A DNA stretch of 64,000 bases from CAZFER01 sp964517495 (lineage in GTDB: Bacteria; Hinthialibacterota; Hinthialibacteria; Hinthialibacterales; Hinthialibacteraceae): positions 1 through 64,000 of the forward strand of contig CAZFER010000001.1 in the NCBI GenBank assembly GCA_964517495.1, given 5' to 3'. Positions within the stretch are counted from its first letter, which is position 1. Every line of letters starts with the position of its first letter. Shown here piece after piece: positions 26,681 through 35,172 of this stretch. The translations under genes were made by a program, and so were the position numbers. Below the pieces are notes generated by a model. The model saw only the letters and a program-made list of their open reading frames with translations. It searched no databases and had not been told where the DNA came from.

Positions 26681-28552
26681 TCAGTCATACCGTCTTGGAA
26701 CAGGCTTGACTAAACTTGTGTCGATTTCTTCATATGTAATTTCAGGACCGTTTTCTGTCCATTGGGCGATGGTGGTTTTTAACCATTTCTCGTTTTGTTC
26801 ATGCCATTTATGAAGATATTCCTGATATTCCGGAGAGTTGGGATCCTTGGGTTGTTCGAGTTTGAAATCGGGTTTGTAATGGCTTCCCCGGCACTCGTCT
26901 CTCATTAATGCTCCTTTGGCAATAACTTTTGCCAATTCCAGCATATTTTGTAAATGATTCAGGAATAAAACGGAAAGATTGCGCGCATGGCCGGTATCCA
27001 GCACGTTGCAATTTTTCCAACGTTCGCTGAATTCATTCAATTTATCCAAAGTGGGTTTAAGGTCTGAATTATTTCTAACAATGGTGCAGGTACGGATCAT
27101 CAAATCCCCTAATTCCTCATGGATTTTAAAGGGATTTTCACTTCCAGCCATATTTTGATAATTAAAGAACTTTTCCCGCCAGCGCTTTTCAGCATCTTCA
27201 TAAAGAGATGAAGGTTGATCTTCACAGCTTCCATTGAGATTTTTGGTATATTCAATTGCAGCTGGTCCAGCAACCATCCCCCCGAAAATACAGGAGAGCA
27301 AGGAGTTGGCGCCCAAACGATTGGCGCCGTGATATTGATAGTCAACTTCACCGACTGCATAAAAACCGGGTATGTTGGTCATATGAACTCGAGGGCTTTT
27401 AGGATCCAAAAGACCTTCATCGGTACGTTCATAATCGACCCAAAGCCCTCCCATACTGTAATGAACGCCAGGAAAGATTTTCATGGGGACGTCACGTGGA
27501 TCTTCACCGACGAATTTTTCATATATTTCCATAATCCCCCCCAATTTGCGATCCAACTGTTCACGGGGCAAATGGGAGAGATCGAGGTAAACCATATTAC
27601 CTCCGCCAACACCATACCCCTTGTTGACGCAAATATCATAAATTTCCTGAGCGCCTATGTCTCGAGGAACAAGATTACCATAACGGGGATACTTTTCTTC
27701 CAGGAAATACCATCGTTCCGCTTCCGGTATATCAGTGGGTTGGCGGTCATCACCTTTTTTCCTGGGAACCCACACACGGCCTCCTTCTCCCCGGGCGGAT
27801 TCAGACATCAGGCGAAGTTTATCATAGCCGGGTATGGTGGTTGGATGAATTTGGACAAATTCTCCATTGGCGTATTTCACCCCTTCCTGATAAGCAGATG
27901 CTGCTGCCGAACCGGTGTTGATCATGGAATTAGTGGATAATCTGAAGATAAGCCCAGGGCCACCCGTGCACAAAAGCACGGCATCAGCGGGATAGGATTT
28001 GATTTCAAGCGTGTCCAGATCAACGGCGATTATACCACGGCAGGTTCCGTTAGAATCCTTCACCATACCGAGGTATTCCCAATGTTCATATTTATTAACC
28101 AAACCGGCGACTTCATAGCGCCGGACTTGTTCATCCAAGGCATAGAGCAATTGTTGGCCCGTGGTTGCCCCCGCAAACGCGGTCCGATTGTAGAGGGTTC
28201 CCCCAAAGCGGCGAAAATCAATATAACCTTCATCGGTTCTATTGAACGTTACTCCCATGCGGTCCATCAAATAGATAATCGCCGGAGCCTGATAACACAT
28301 GTCCTTACAAAAGGCTTGATGGGCGAGAAAATCACCACCTTTAACTGTGTCATAGAAATGGATCTCAGGTGAATCCCCTTCTCCTTTGGTGTTAACTGCC
28401 CCATTGATCCCCCCTTGGGCACATACGGAGTGGGACCGTTTAACCGGAACGACCGAAAATAGATCGACAGTATGACCGGCTTCCGCCAGTTTTATAACCG
28501 TCATCAATCCGGCCAACCCGCCGCCGACGACGATAAAATGAGGAGATGCCAT
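26681..28552 (-). CDS. sdhA: succinate dehydrogenase/fumarate reductase flavoprotein subunit
   Basis: A 623-residue FAD protein that oxidises succinate to fumarate, or the reverse. The N-terminus is the FAD-binding GGGLAGLMTVIKLAEAG; HSVCAQGGINGAVN contains the His that covalently holds FAD in this family. The substrate and capping regions show HPTTIPGYDKLRLMSESARG with the catalytic Arg, and the C-terminal FAD segment is YQYHGANRLGANSLLSCIFGG. The sequence style and the single membrane subunit upstream match type B (Bacillus/Wolinella-like) complexes. It is the middle gene of the operon, 32 bases after sdhC. Confidence 0.96.
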   Translation of the reverse strand: MASPHFIVVGGGLAGLMTVIKLAEAGHTVDLFSVVPVKRSHSVCAQGGINGAVNTKGEGDSPEIHFYDTVKGGDFLAHQAFCKDMCYQAPAIIYLMDRMGVTFNRTDEGYIDFRRFGGTLYNRTAFAGATTGQQLLYALDEQVRRYEVAGLVNKYEHWEYLGMVKDSNGTCRGIIAVDLDTLEIKSYPADAVLLCTGGPGLIFRLSTNSMINTGSAAASAYQEGVKYANGEFVQIHPTTIPGYDKLRLMSESARGEGGRVWVPRKKGDDRQPTDIPEAERWYFLEEKYPRYGNLVPRDIGAQEIYDICVNKGYGVGGGNMVYLDLSHLPREQLDRKLGGIMEIYEKFVGEDPRDVPMKIFPGVHYSMGGLWVDYERTDEGLLDPKSPRVHMTNIPGFYAVGEVDYQYHGANRLGANSLLSCIFGGMVAGPAAIEYTKNLNGSCEDQPSSLYEDAEKRWREKFFNYQNMAGSENPFKIHEELGDLMIRTCTIVRNNSDLKPTLDKLNEFSERWKNCNVLDTGHARNLSVLFLNHLQNMLELAKVIAKGALMRDECRGSHYKPDFKLEQPKDPNSPEYQEYLHKWHEQNEKWLKTTIAQWTENGPEITYEEIDTSLVKPVPRRYD

Positions 28553-28584
28553 AATCTAAATGCTCCTTCCTGCTTCCCATCCTC

Positions 28585-29214
28585 TTACACACTAAAGGCG
28601 TAAAGTGATGACATGAAGAATAAAAATGTGATAATCCCAATAACGATACAGATGACGCCCGAAACTCGTTGAGCACGGTCTCCAATGGTCACTCCCCATT
28701 TGATGAGGAAGTTCCAAAGGCCGTTACCAAAATGAAATGAAGCAGCCAATACCCCCACAAAATAAAAGAGAATATGCCAGGTTTCGTTGAAATATTCTCT
28801 CACATATTCAGCGTTGACGTGGGTCAAATCGGTGGTAAACATCCATTCAATTCGCAGTTTATACACATGATAAATAATGAAAATGATGGCGATAACACCA
28901 CTCCAGCGCTGCAATGAATAAAGCCAATTACGAAAATAACTGTAATTTTGAACATTGCTTAATCCACGAAGCCAGATATAGATGCCAATTCCAGCATGAA
29001 GCAGTATGGGAAGCCCAATACCAAAGATCTCCAGGAAATAAACAAACGGTAATCCCTGCAAAAATTCAACCTGCTCATTGAAACGCTCTGCCCCATAAAA
29101 AAAGGCCAGGCTATTGGTAAAGGCATGTTCCGCAAAAAAAACTCCAATGGGGATAATACCAAGTAATGATTGTAATCGAATCAAGAAAAAAGGAGGTACG
29201 GCAGAGGTGGTCAT
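28585..29214 (-). CDS. sdhC: succinate dehydrogenase cytochrome b subunit, type B
   Basis: A 209-residue membrane subunit with five hydrophobic helices, as in the B. subtilis/Wolinella cytochrome b558 family, where one polypeptide carries two haems. Candidate axial His residues are spread over the helices: EHAFTNS, LLHAGIGIYIW, IIYHVYKLR and SFHFGNGLWNF. It anchors SdhAB and reacts with (mena)quinone. AGGAG precedes the ATG, and it heads the operon sdhC-sdhA-sdhB. With the citrate synthase at 30326-31603 it places part of the TCA cycle here. Confidence 0.92.
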   Translation of the reverse strand: MTTSAVPPFFLIRLQSLLGIIPIGVFFAEHAFTNSLAFFYGAERFNEQVEFLQGLPFVYFLEIFGIGLPILLHAGIGIYIWLRGLSNVQNYSYFRNWLYSLQRWSGVIAIIFIIYHVYKLRIEWMFTTDLTHVNAEYVREYFNETWHILFYFVGVLAASFHFGNGLWNFLIKWGVTIGDRAQRVSGVICIVIGIITFLFFMSSLYAFSV

Positions 29215-29568
29215 AAGGTACTCCTGCGATAAGTTCCGTTAAAGCAATAACATAACTTTAACTATCCATTTTATAATCTTTTTTTTAGATTCTATCAATA
29301 ATCAAGGATTTTTCGAAGCCTAAATCATCTGAAAATAGATATTTGTACTCCATTTATTCAGTTAAAAAGGATTTGAGGGACTTTTGATCAAAATAAGGAC
29401 CACAAATTCTTCACATTCCAAGTTAAAACAATCATGGTTTCATTTTTTATTACGTGAAACAGGACGATTAATCAAACAGATAAATCAATATTGGTATTTG
29501 TATTTGATAAATTTTATCAATATACTAAGAATGCTTAAGAAAAATCAAATTTTATGGAGGAGAAAGAG
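29215..29568. other. divergent intergenic region between sdhC and the CCxxC-repeat gene
   Basis: A 354-base AT-rich gap with promoters for both directions. On the minus strand GATTATAAAA (near 29270) could supply an sdh -10 box. On the plus side it contains the palindrome at 29504-29520. I see no gene or RNA in it. Confidence 0.5.
29504..29520. promoter_or_regulatory. 17-bp palindrome upstream of CCxxC-repeat gene
   Basis: TTGATAA and TTATCAA flank three bases (ATT) to give a perfect palindrome 49 bases before the ATG at 29569. It resembles an operator for a dimeric regulator. The half-sites TTGAT/ATCAA look like FNR/CRP half-sites, but the spacing is seven bases instead of four, so that family is unlikely. 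Confidence 0.4.
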
Positions 29569-30246
29569 ATGAAAAAAGTACTTCATTACATTGTGATTGC
29601 TGGATTGTGCATCGGAATTGCACTGCCGGTTTTCACATCGGAAAAAGCCGATTCAGACCAAGCGGCAAAACAAATCGAAAAAGAACTGGAAGCCATGAAG
29701 GAAAGGAAAGAGCAAACCAAATGTCCTATTAGTGGACGAGAGATATCAAAAGAGCATGGCATTACCTTCATGGGACACCGAATAGCAACATGCTGTCCCA
29801 ATTGCGCCAAAGTGGTGAAAGAAGATCCACTAAGTGCCATCTTGAAAATTCGCAAGAACAAAGAAGAACCAGCCTTGGCTGCTGATATGAAAAAACAAAC
29901 CAAGTGCCCACTTTCCGGAAAGCCAGTCAATGAAAAGGTTTCAGCGATTAAAAACAATAAGATGGTGGGATTTTGCTGCCCTAATTGCAAGGCCGCTTAT
30001 GAAAAAGAGCCGGAAAAAGTAATAAATAAAATGCTGAAGGCTGGGGTAGCCCCCACTTTGATTACCCTGGAACAAACCACATGCCCAATTTCAGGCCATA
30101 AGGTCAATGAAAACAGTACAATGGAACACAAAGGCAAAGTGGTTAAATTCTGTTGTGATGGTTGCAAGGGTGAATTTAAGGCCTCATCCAAAAAATACTT
30201 GCAAGCCATGGCGGATGAAGGAATCGTGCAGGAAAACGCAAGTTAA
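29569..30246 (+). CDS. secreted protein with three CCxxC metal-binding repeats (YHS/TRASH-like)
   Basis: A 225-residue exported protein with a signal peptide (about 1-24), a short coiled-coil stretch, then three repeats. Each repeat opens with C-P-[IL]-S-G (Cys52, 113 and 172) and closes with C-C-x-x-C (75/76/79, 136/137/140, 195/196/199); the distance from first Cys to CC is exactly 23 residues in all three. This four-Cys layout resembles TRASH/YHS-type domains, which bind heavy metals. The role is probably periplasmic binding or delivery of copper, zinc or similar; this is inference. I start at ATG 29569, preceded by GGAGGAGA, rather than at the ATG 29554 inside that site. It is followed by a strong terminator. 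Confidence 0.8.
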   Translation: MKKVLHYIVIAGLCIGIALPVFTSEKADSDQAAKQIEKELEAMKERKEQTKCPISGREISKEHGITFMGHRIATCCPNCAKVVKEDPLSAILKIRKNKEEPALAADMKKQTKCPLSGKPVNEKVSAIKNNKMVGFCCPNCKAAYEKEPEKVINKMLKAGVAPTLITLEQTTCPISGHKVNENSTMEHKGKVVKFCCDGCKGEFKASSKKYLQAMADEGIVQENAS

Positions 30247-30276
30247 TATTCTGATTCTCAAAACAGCAAAAAAAAA

Positions 30277-30308
30277 CGGATGCGATTTTTTCTCGCATCC
30301 GTTTTTTT
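30277..30308. terminator. bidirectional intrinsic terminator
   Basis: CGGATGCGA (30277-30285) and TCGCATCCG (30293-30301) form a nine-base-pair stem, with an A-run before and a T-run after, so it works in both directions between the convergent CCxxC-repeat gene and the citrate synthase gene. Confidence 0.92.
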
Positions 30309-30325
30309 ATTCTATTTCACATAAA

Positions 30326-31603
30326 TTATTGATTTATTTGAGCTTTGACCCATTCGGTGTTGACCGATTTCGGTCGAACAATCGGCATTCCCAATGCACG
30401 AGCCAAGGTGATTTGGGATGCAAAACCAAGTACCCGGGAAACACCAAACAAGACCGTATAATAGGAAAATTCCTTCAGACCATATTTATACAGCAAGGAG
30501 CCGGAGATGGCATCAACATTGGGCCAGGGATTGCTGATTTTTTCGATCTGCTGGAGCACATTAGGGATGATATTGAATAATTTAATCACGGTTTGGAATA
30601 TGGTATCATCGCTGCAGTGTTGTTCACCAAACTTTTTGAATGCGGTAAACCGTGGATCAGTTGCCCGTAAAACAGCATGCCCATAACCTGGAATAACATG
30701 GCCGCTGTTTAAGGTCTCCCAGGCGAAATCTTGCAGTTGCTCATCCGTTGGGACACCACCAAATTTTTCTTTGATCATAATCACCCAACGTAGACATTCC
30801 TGATTTGCCAATCCATGCAAGGGACCGGCAAGACCATTTAAGCCCGCTGAAACAGCGTAATATGGATCAGAGAGAGCAGAAGCCACCGTATAAGAAGTGA
30901 ATGCGCTTACATTTCCACCTTCATGGTCAGAATGGAGGGTAAGATAGAGTTGCATTAATTTAGTGAATTCACCGTTAGGATCGTCCAAACCAAGACAACG
31001 GGCGAAATTAGCCCCCAGATCGAGATTGGGATCAGGATCAATCCTGTCGCCTTTTTTAAAACGTAACCGGTAAATATAAGCGGCGATTGATGGCAACCGT
31101 GCAATAAGATTAAGAAAGTCCTCAAGAATGGGTTCCCAATATTCTTCTTTGGACATGCCTTCCTGATAGCGAGCGGCAAAAACCGATTCTTTTTGCATGA
31201 CCAATACGGCAGTATCCAACATAGCCATTGGGTGTGAGTCTTCAGGCATAGCCTTTAACACATCCCAAACATAAGTTGGAACATCACTTCGTTTTCCAAA
31301 TTCACCCTCAAGATCTTTCAATTCCTCTTGGGTGGGGAGTTCATCGGTCATAAGGAGAAATAAAATTTCTTCTGGCAGTTTATCCGCCAATTCAATAATC
31401 GGACGGCCACGAATAATCAATCCTTTTTGGGGATCAACCAGAGAGGTATCACAAATAAGGCCCTTAACACCCCTCATCCCCCCGAACAGCTGTTTGATGG
31501 TGACTTCTGAAATTACTTTTTCCGCATGTTCCGATACGATGTTCTTCAATTCTTCGCGCAATGCGGGAATCTTTTCTGCCAATTTATTTTTCAATGATGG
31601 CAT
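30326..31603 (-). CDS. gltA: citrate synthase, mitochondrial-like type
   Basis: A 425-residue enzyme condensing oxaloacetate and acetyl-CoA. Signatures are HSDHEGGNVSAFTSYTVASA with an active-site His, LNGLAGPLHGLANQE, PGYGHAVLRATDPRF with the second catalytic His and the region of the catalytic Asp, and DAISGSLLYKYGL. This pattern, and the N-terminal MRGVKGLICDTS, belong to the eukaryotic-type (mitochondrial-like) citrate synthases also known in Geobacter, not to the common bacterial type II enzymes. AGGAGG precedes the ATG. It stands alone, convergent with the CCxxC-repeat gene and near sdhCAB. Confidence 0.94.
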   Translation of the reverse strand: MPSLKNKLAEKIPALREELKNIVSEHAEKVISEVTIKQLFGGMRGVKGLICDTSLVDPQKGLIIRGRPIIELADKLPEEILFLLMTDELPTQEELKDLEGEFGKRSDVPTYVWDVLKAMPEDSHPMAMLDTAVLVMQKESVFAARYQEGMSKEEYWEPILEDFLNLIARLPSIAAYIYRLRFKKGDRIDPDPNLDLGANFARCLGLDDPNGEFTKLMQLYLTLHSDHEGGNVSAFTSYTVASALSDPYYAVSAGLNGLAGPLHGLANQECLRWVIMIKEKFGGVPTDEQLQDFAWETLNSGHVIPGYGHAVLRATDPRFTAFKKFGEQHCSDDTIFQTVIKLFNIIPNVLQQIEKISNPWPNVDAISGSLLYKYGLKEFSYYTVLFGVSRVLGFASQITLARALGMPIVRPKSVNTEWVKAQINQ

Positions 31604-31945
31604 GTCACAGCCTCCTTTTAATATAATCTAGATGTTCCATTAACAAATCAAATTTCCCGTCCGGCTCAACTCACAATTCAACCATAGTATTTTACACCGA
31701 ACCCAAACTGTTATAAACCATGACTAATCCTATAAAAATATTCATCTTAACACAAGGGATTCGATAGGGTTGCATCTAATATTTCAAATCAACGCCTTAA
31801 AAATATTTCGAATTTATTTTAGAGTAAAAAGGTATTTGAATCAAAAGAAATTTTCAAAATAAATGTTTTTTTTTTAAAATTCAATCGAAATGGATACACG
31901 AATATCGAACCCTTTATGCATCCAGCCGGTATTGCCTATAAACCG
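31604..31945. other. intergenic region upstream of citrate synthase
   Basis: 342 AT-rich bases between the start of the citrate synthase gene and the end of a Gfo/Idh/MocA gene read in the same direction. I see no open frame, hairpin or RNA of note; it must hold the citrate synthase promoter. Confidence 0.5.
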
Positions 31946-33061
31946 TCAAGAAGGCATGCACCTTATTTCACCGGGCACTTTTGGCATTCCATCTTCGGCA
32001 CTGGCAACCGCAGCAAAACATAAAGCAAGGCTTTTCAGGTTATCTTCAGCATTATTATTAGGCTCACGATTATCTTCAATCGCGCACAGTAATTCAGCCA
32101 TGGTGCCTTGAAAACCTTCCAGAAACCATTGACCTTCCAAGTTGGGAGAACCATATCCATCGCCGGTAAATAACGTTACGTTTTGATGTTGTAGGTCAGG
32201 CCCCACACTATGGAGGGTTCCCTTGGAACCAATCACAGTGGTTCGATCCAAGGGGCCATAACGGGTATCAGCATCAAAAACCAAACTGGATTGGCCGTTC
32301 TCATATTGTATGAGGGTTTGTGCCAACATGGCTGGTTTGGCTTTCTGAACAGGTGATCGTGTTAAAGTGGTAAACAGGCGTTGGGGAGGTGTATCTTTCA
32401 TAAAGCAGGTGGTTATATCAAACCAATGGATGGCAAAATCATATAAGATCAAATGTTTTATTTTTTCAAATTCCAAACCACAAATCCAGCTGTGATCCCA
32501 ATGAACAGCAAGATGGGATGACATGACATCGCCGATAATTCCCTTTTCAATGGCATGGCGAATATAACTGAAATGAGGAGCCCAGCGTCCATTTTGATTG
32601 ACTGCGAGCTTAACATTTTGTCTGTTGGCTAATTCAACCATTCTGTAACCATAATCAAGGTCCAAGACAAAGGGTTTTTGGCTTAAAACATGTTTTCTTG
32701 ACATTAAAGCCGGTTCGAGAATGGATATCCGTTCTAATGGATGAGTGGCAATATCAACCACGTCAACATCATCCTGTTTTAGTACATCTTGATAATTTTC
32801 AAAGACTTTAGCCTCAGGATAAAACTGATTACGGCGTTCTTCTGCCCGTTCACGAACAATATCGCATAGAGCAGTGACTTGAAATCCACCTTTTTTGTAT
32901 GCTTTTAGATGGTGAGCGGTAATTCCTCCACAACCGATCAACCCGATGGAAAGATCATTTCTTTTGGGTGCGGGTGGTTGATAAGGAATTGCAGGAGCTT
33001 CCATTGGCTCCAAATCCGCTTTTTGGGCTATACCATAATCATCATTGGTTTGGTCAGTCAC
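31946..33061 (-). CDS. Gfo/Idh/MocA-family oxidoreductase
   Basis: A 371-residue cytoplasmic NAD(P)-dependent oxidoreductase. An unusual about 35-residue Pro-rich N-terminal extension precedes the Rossmann motif IGLIGCGGITAHHLKAY. Other marks are VTALCDI, VDIATHPLER, and SQKPFVLDLDYGYRM, with Gln in place of the usual Glu of the EKP motif. The C-terminal domain has LYDFAIHWFDI, with the His that often acts as catalytic base. The start is a GTG preceded by AGGAG. It lies 168 bases after the next Gfo/Idh/MocA gene, with a dispersed hairpin between, so it may or may not belong to that operon. The substrate is unknown, probably a sugar or polyol. Confidence 0.88.
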   Translation of the reverse strand: MTDQTNDDYGIAQKADLEPMEAPAIPYQPPAPKRNDLSIGLIGCGGITAHHLKAYKKGGFQVTALCDIVRERAEERRNQFYPEAKVFENYQDVLKQDDVDVVDIATHPLERISILEPALMSRKHVLSQKPFVLDLDYGYRMVELANRQNVKLAVNQNGRWAPHFSYIRHAIEKGIIGDVMSSHLAVHWDHSWICGLEFEKIKHLILYDFAIHWFDITTCFMKDTPPQRLFTTLTRSPVQKAKPAMLAQTLIQYENGQSSLVFDADTRYGPLDRTTVIGSKGTLHSVGPDLQHQNVTLFTGDGYGSPNLEGQWFLEGFQGTMAELLCAIEDNREPNNNAEDNLKSLALCFAAVASAEDGMPKVPGEIRCMPS

Positions 33062-33130
33062 GCTTTAAACTCCTATGTTTCCTTTTAGAGATAGTATCAA
33101 AACTCATCCTGATGTTTGCCATGCCACAAC

Positions 33131-33160
33131 ATAGGGCGAACACATAGGTTCGCCCCTACA
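33131..33160. repeat. dispersed GGGCGAAC hairpin, copy 1
   Basis: GGGCGAAC (33134-33141) and GTTCGCCC (33148-33155) form an eight-base-pair stem around ACATAG, followed by CTAC. Copies 2 and 3 are at 41440-41461 and 62827-62867. Copies 1 and 2 also share a downstream GGTTTTGAG-CAATC box (33168 onward), so the repeated unit is longer than the hairpin. Confidence 0.8.
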
Positions 33161-33229
33161 TTTGTGTAGGTTTTGAGACAATCTCATCACAATATAAAAC
33201 CTTTATAACTATGCATTTACATGCATTCT

Positions 33230-34309
33230 TTATGCTTGAATCAATGGGATAGTTCGTTTTTCATTGGCGCTTAATACCGCGGAATCCACAATTTGCTGGC
33301 CGATACGGCTGATTTCCAACGACAATGGGCCTGTAACCGGTTTATCATTTTCAATGCAATCGACAATATACTGAACTGGATTTTGATAAGGTGGTTTGAG
33401 TTGATCAACCGGCATAACCCATCCTTCTGGCTGTTCAGACGTTTGAACCCGAACGGTTTGTTCAAAATCATAACTACTAATGGTCCCTTTGGTGCCCACA
33501 ATGACAAAACCACATTTGGGTTGAGGTTGATGAGTCCAGGGATCTGTAAACGTTCCCCATCTGGTTTCGTATTTTGCCAGTCCATGCTCATATCGTGCAA
33601 CAGTGATGCTATGTTCGTCCACCTCCAATTCAAGTGGTTCGTCAACAACGGTTGTTATTTCAATAGGTTTTTTACCTCCTTGATACCATGTCCCCAACGT
33701 AACGCCATAGCCCAAATAATCCAACAGCGAACCTCCTCCATGAGCTTTTTTATAAAACCAACTATGTGGCTTTTCACGGGCTACTGTTTCAGCATCTGTT
33801 TCCACCTTATCGGCCACATGCCATAGAGGGCCGCGGTTGCCGTCATAATAGTGAATTTCAATCACATCACCAATATGGCCTTCATCTATAAGGCGCTTGG
33901 TTGTGACGTGAGGAGGATACCAGGCAAGTGGCCAGTTAACCGCAAGAATTTTACCAGTTGGTTTCATGGCTTCAATCATCTCATCCGCTTCTTGCAAGGA
34001 AGCGGCAAATGGTTTTTCCATAATGATATGAACATTATAAGGGGCAATTTTTTTGGTCCATTCGCCATGTTGGGCAGTCGCTGGACATAAAATGACAATA
34101 TCGGGTTTGGTTTTTTCAAGACATTCACGGTAATCGGTGAAAATGCAATTCTGGTAAATATGAAAATCCTGTTTGGCGGTTTGCATTCGTTCCGGATTCT
34201 CATCACATAAGCCGGTAATTTCCACATCGGGGTGGTTATAAGCCATGCGGAGATTATCACCCATGTGCATATGATCAAAATTGATACCTGCTACTTTATA
34301 TTTTGCCAT
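33230..34309 (-). CDS. Gfo/Idh/MocA-family oxidoreductase
   Basis: A 359-residue NAD(P)-dependent oxidoreductase. The N-terminus YKVAGINFDHMHMGDNLRMA replaces the common GxGxxG with a looser pattern. Further marks are ITGLCDENPERMQ, DIVILCPATAQHGEW and the catalytic IIMEKPFAASLQEAD with Glu and Lys intact. The second domain includes KAHGGGSLLDYLGYGVTLGTW and a beta-sheet substrate face. GAGGT precedes the ATG. It begins 5 bases after the metallo-hydrolase gene and is thus in one operon with it, the MetE-like enzyme, the SIS protein and the SDR. It probably oxidises or reduces a sugar-type intermediate of that pathway. Confidence 0.88.
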   Translation of the reverse strand: MAKYKVAGINFDHMHMGDNLRMAYNHPDVEITGLCDENPERMQTAKQDFHIYQNCIFTDYRECLEKTKPDIVILCPATAQHGEWTKKIAPYNVHIIMEKPFAASLQEADEMIEAMKPTGKILAVNWPLAWYPPHVTTKRLIDEGHIGDVIEIHYYDGNRGPLWHVADKVETDAETVAREKPHSWFYKKAHGGGSLLDYLGYGVTLGTWYQGGKKPIEITTVVDEPLELEVDEHSITVARYEHGLAKYETRWGTFTDPWTHQPQPKCGFVIVGTKGTISSYDFEQTVRVQTSEQPEGWVMPVDQLKPPYQNPVQYIVDCIENDKPVTGPLSLEISRIGQQIVDSAVLSANEKRTIPLIQA

Positions 34310-34314
34310 TAAAA

Positions 34315-35172
34315 TTACCTCGTTAAATTAAAATCTTTCTCTGTCACGCATTCTCCACAATGAAGAACACGATATGGTTGGGAATATTCTTCCGCTGCTG
34401 ATATAAATTCATCCGGTGAAACGGTGTTAAACTCAAACATATCATAGTGACATGGAATAACCCAACGGGCATTAATTGATCGGGCCAAACCAACCGCTTC
34501 TCTTCCATTTAAATTTCCTGGCACTCGCCGTTCAGGCTTGCTCCCATTGATGGGTGATATTGCCAAATCAACATGTTGATCTTTCAATCGCTCGACAATG
34601 CTATCATGCCAAACTGTATCGCCGCTATGGTATATACTCCATTCCCCGAATCGTATCAAATATCCAAGATGATGCAATTGACCATGTTCATCTTTTTCGA
34701 TGGATTCATGGGCAGCGGGAATTCCAACAAATTCAATATCTTTTATGGTAACGGTTTCCTGGTCATTTAATCCGATAAAGCGATCTTCATCGCACTGTAA
34801 GCGTTGAGAGGCAAAATTTCGGTTGGCTTCTGGAAGAATAATTTGTAAATCAGGATTAATTTTCATCAAAGGAATTAACGTTTCAGCGTCAAGATGATCG
34901 GTATGGTTATGGCTGGATGTTACAACATCGATAAAATCCAATTTCTCCGGCGAGATCACTTTTGCCGTCATGCGGACATGAGGTTTATCGGTATTGGCGT
35001 ATTTTTTGGTTAAAGAATCGGAGAGATAGGGATCAATGAGAATGTGGCGTTTATTCCATTGAATTAAATAGCCACTCTGCCCCAGCCACCAGAGACGAAA
35101 TCCCTGTTTTTCTTCAAGATAGTGTCTTACATTTTCAAGAAACCCATCGTCTTTCAATACCGGTTCCATCAT
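34315..35172 (-). CDS. metallo-beta-lactamase-fold hydrolase (UlaG-like)
   Basis: A 285-residue hydrolase. Metal ligands are visible in SSHNHTDHLD (His88, His90, Asp92, His93), IYHSGDTVW and IPCHYDMFEF; FRLWWLGQSGYLIQWNKRHI is the typical N-terminal strand of the UlaG/UPF0173 branch, whose best known member opens L-ascorbate 6-phosphate lactone. I start it at ATG 35172, where ATGA overlaps the stop of the MetE-like gene by four bases and GGAG lies upstream; longer in-frame starts would run deep into that gene. It is therefore translationally coupled to the MetE-like protein. A lactonase or phosphodiesterase role in the same pathway is inferred. Confidence 0.86.
   Translation of the reverse strand: MMEPVLKDDGFLENVRHYLEEKQGFRLWWLGQSGYLIQWNKRHILIDPYLSDSLTKKYANTDKPHVRMTAKVISPEKLDFIDVVTSSHNHTDHLDAETLIPLMKINPDLQIILPEANRNFASQRLQCDEDRFIGLNDQETVTIKDIEFVGIPAAHESIEKDEHGQLHHLGYLIRFGEWSIYHSGDTVWHDSIVERLKDQHVDLAISPINGSKPERRVPGNLNGREAVGLARSINARWVIPCHYDMFEFNTVSPDEFISAAEEYSQPYRVLHCGECVTEKDFNLTR

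Noticed and set aside
27215..27940. 241-codon plus-strand frame inside sdhA
   Set aside because: sdhA carries all family motifs on the minus strand; the plus frame is its antisense shadow.
29504..29520. FNR/CRP site
   Set aside because: The half-sites resemble TTGAT/ATCAA, but the spacing is seven bases instead of four; kept only as a generic palindrome.
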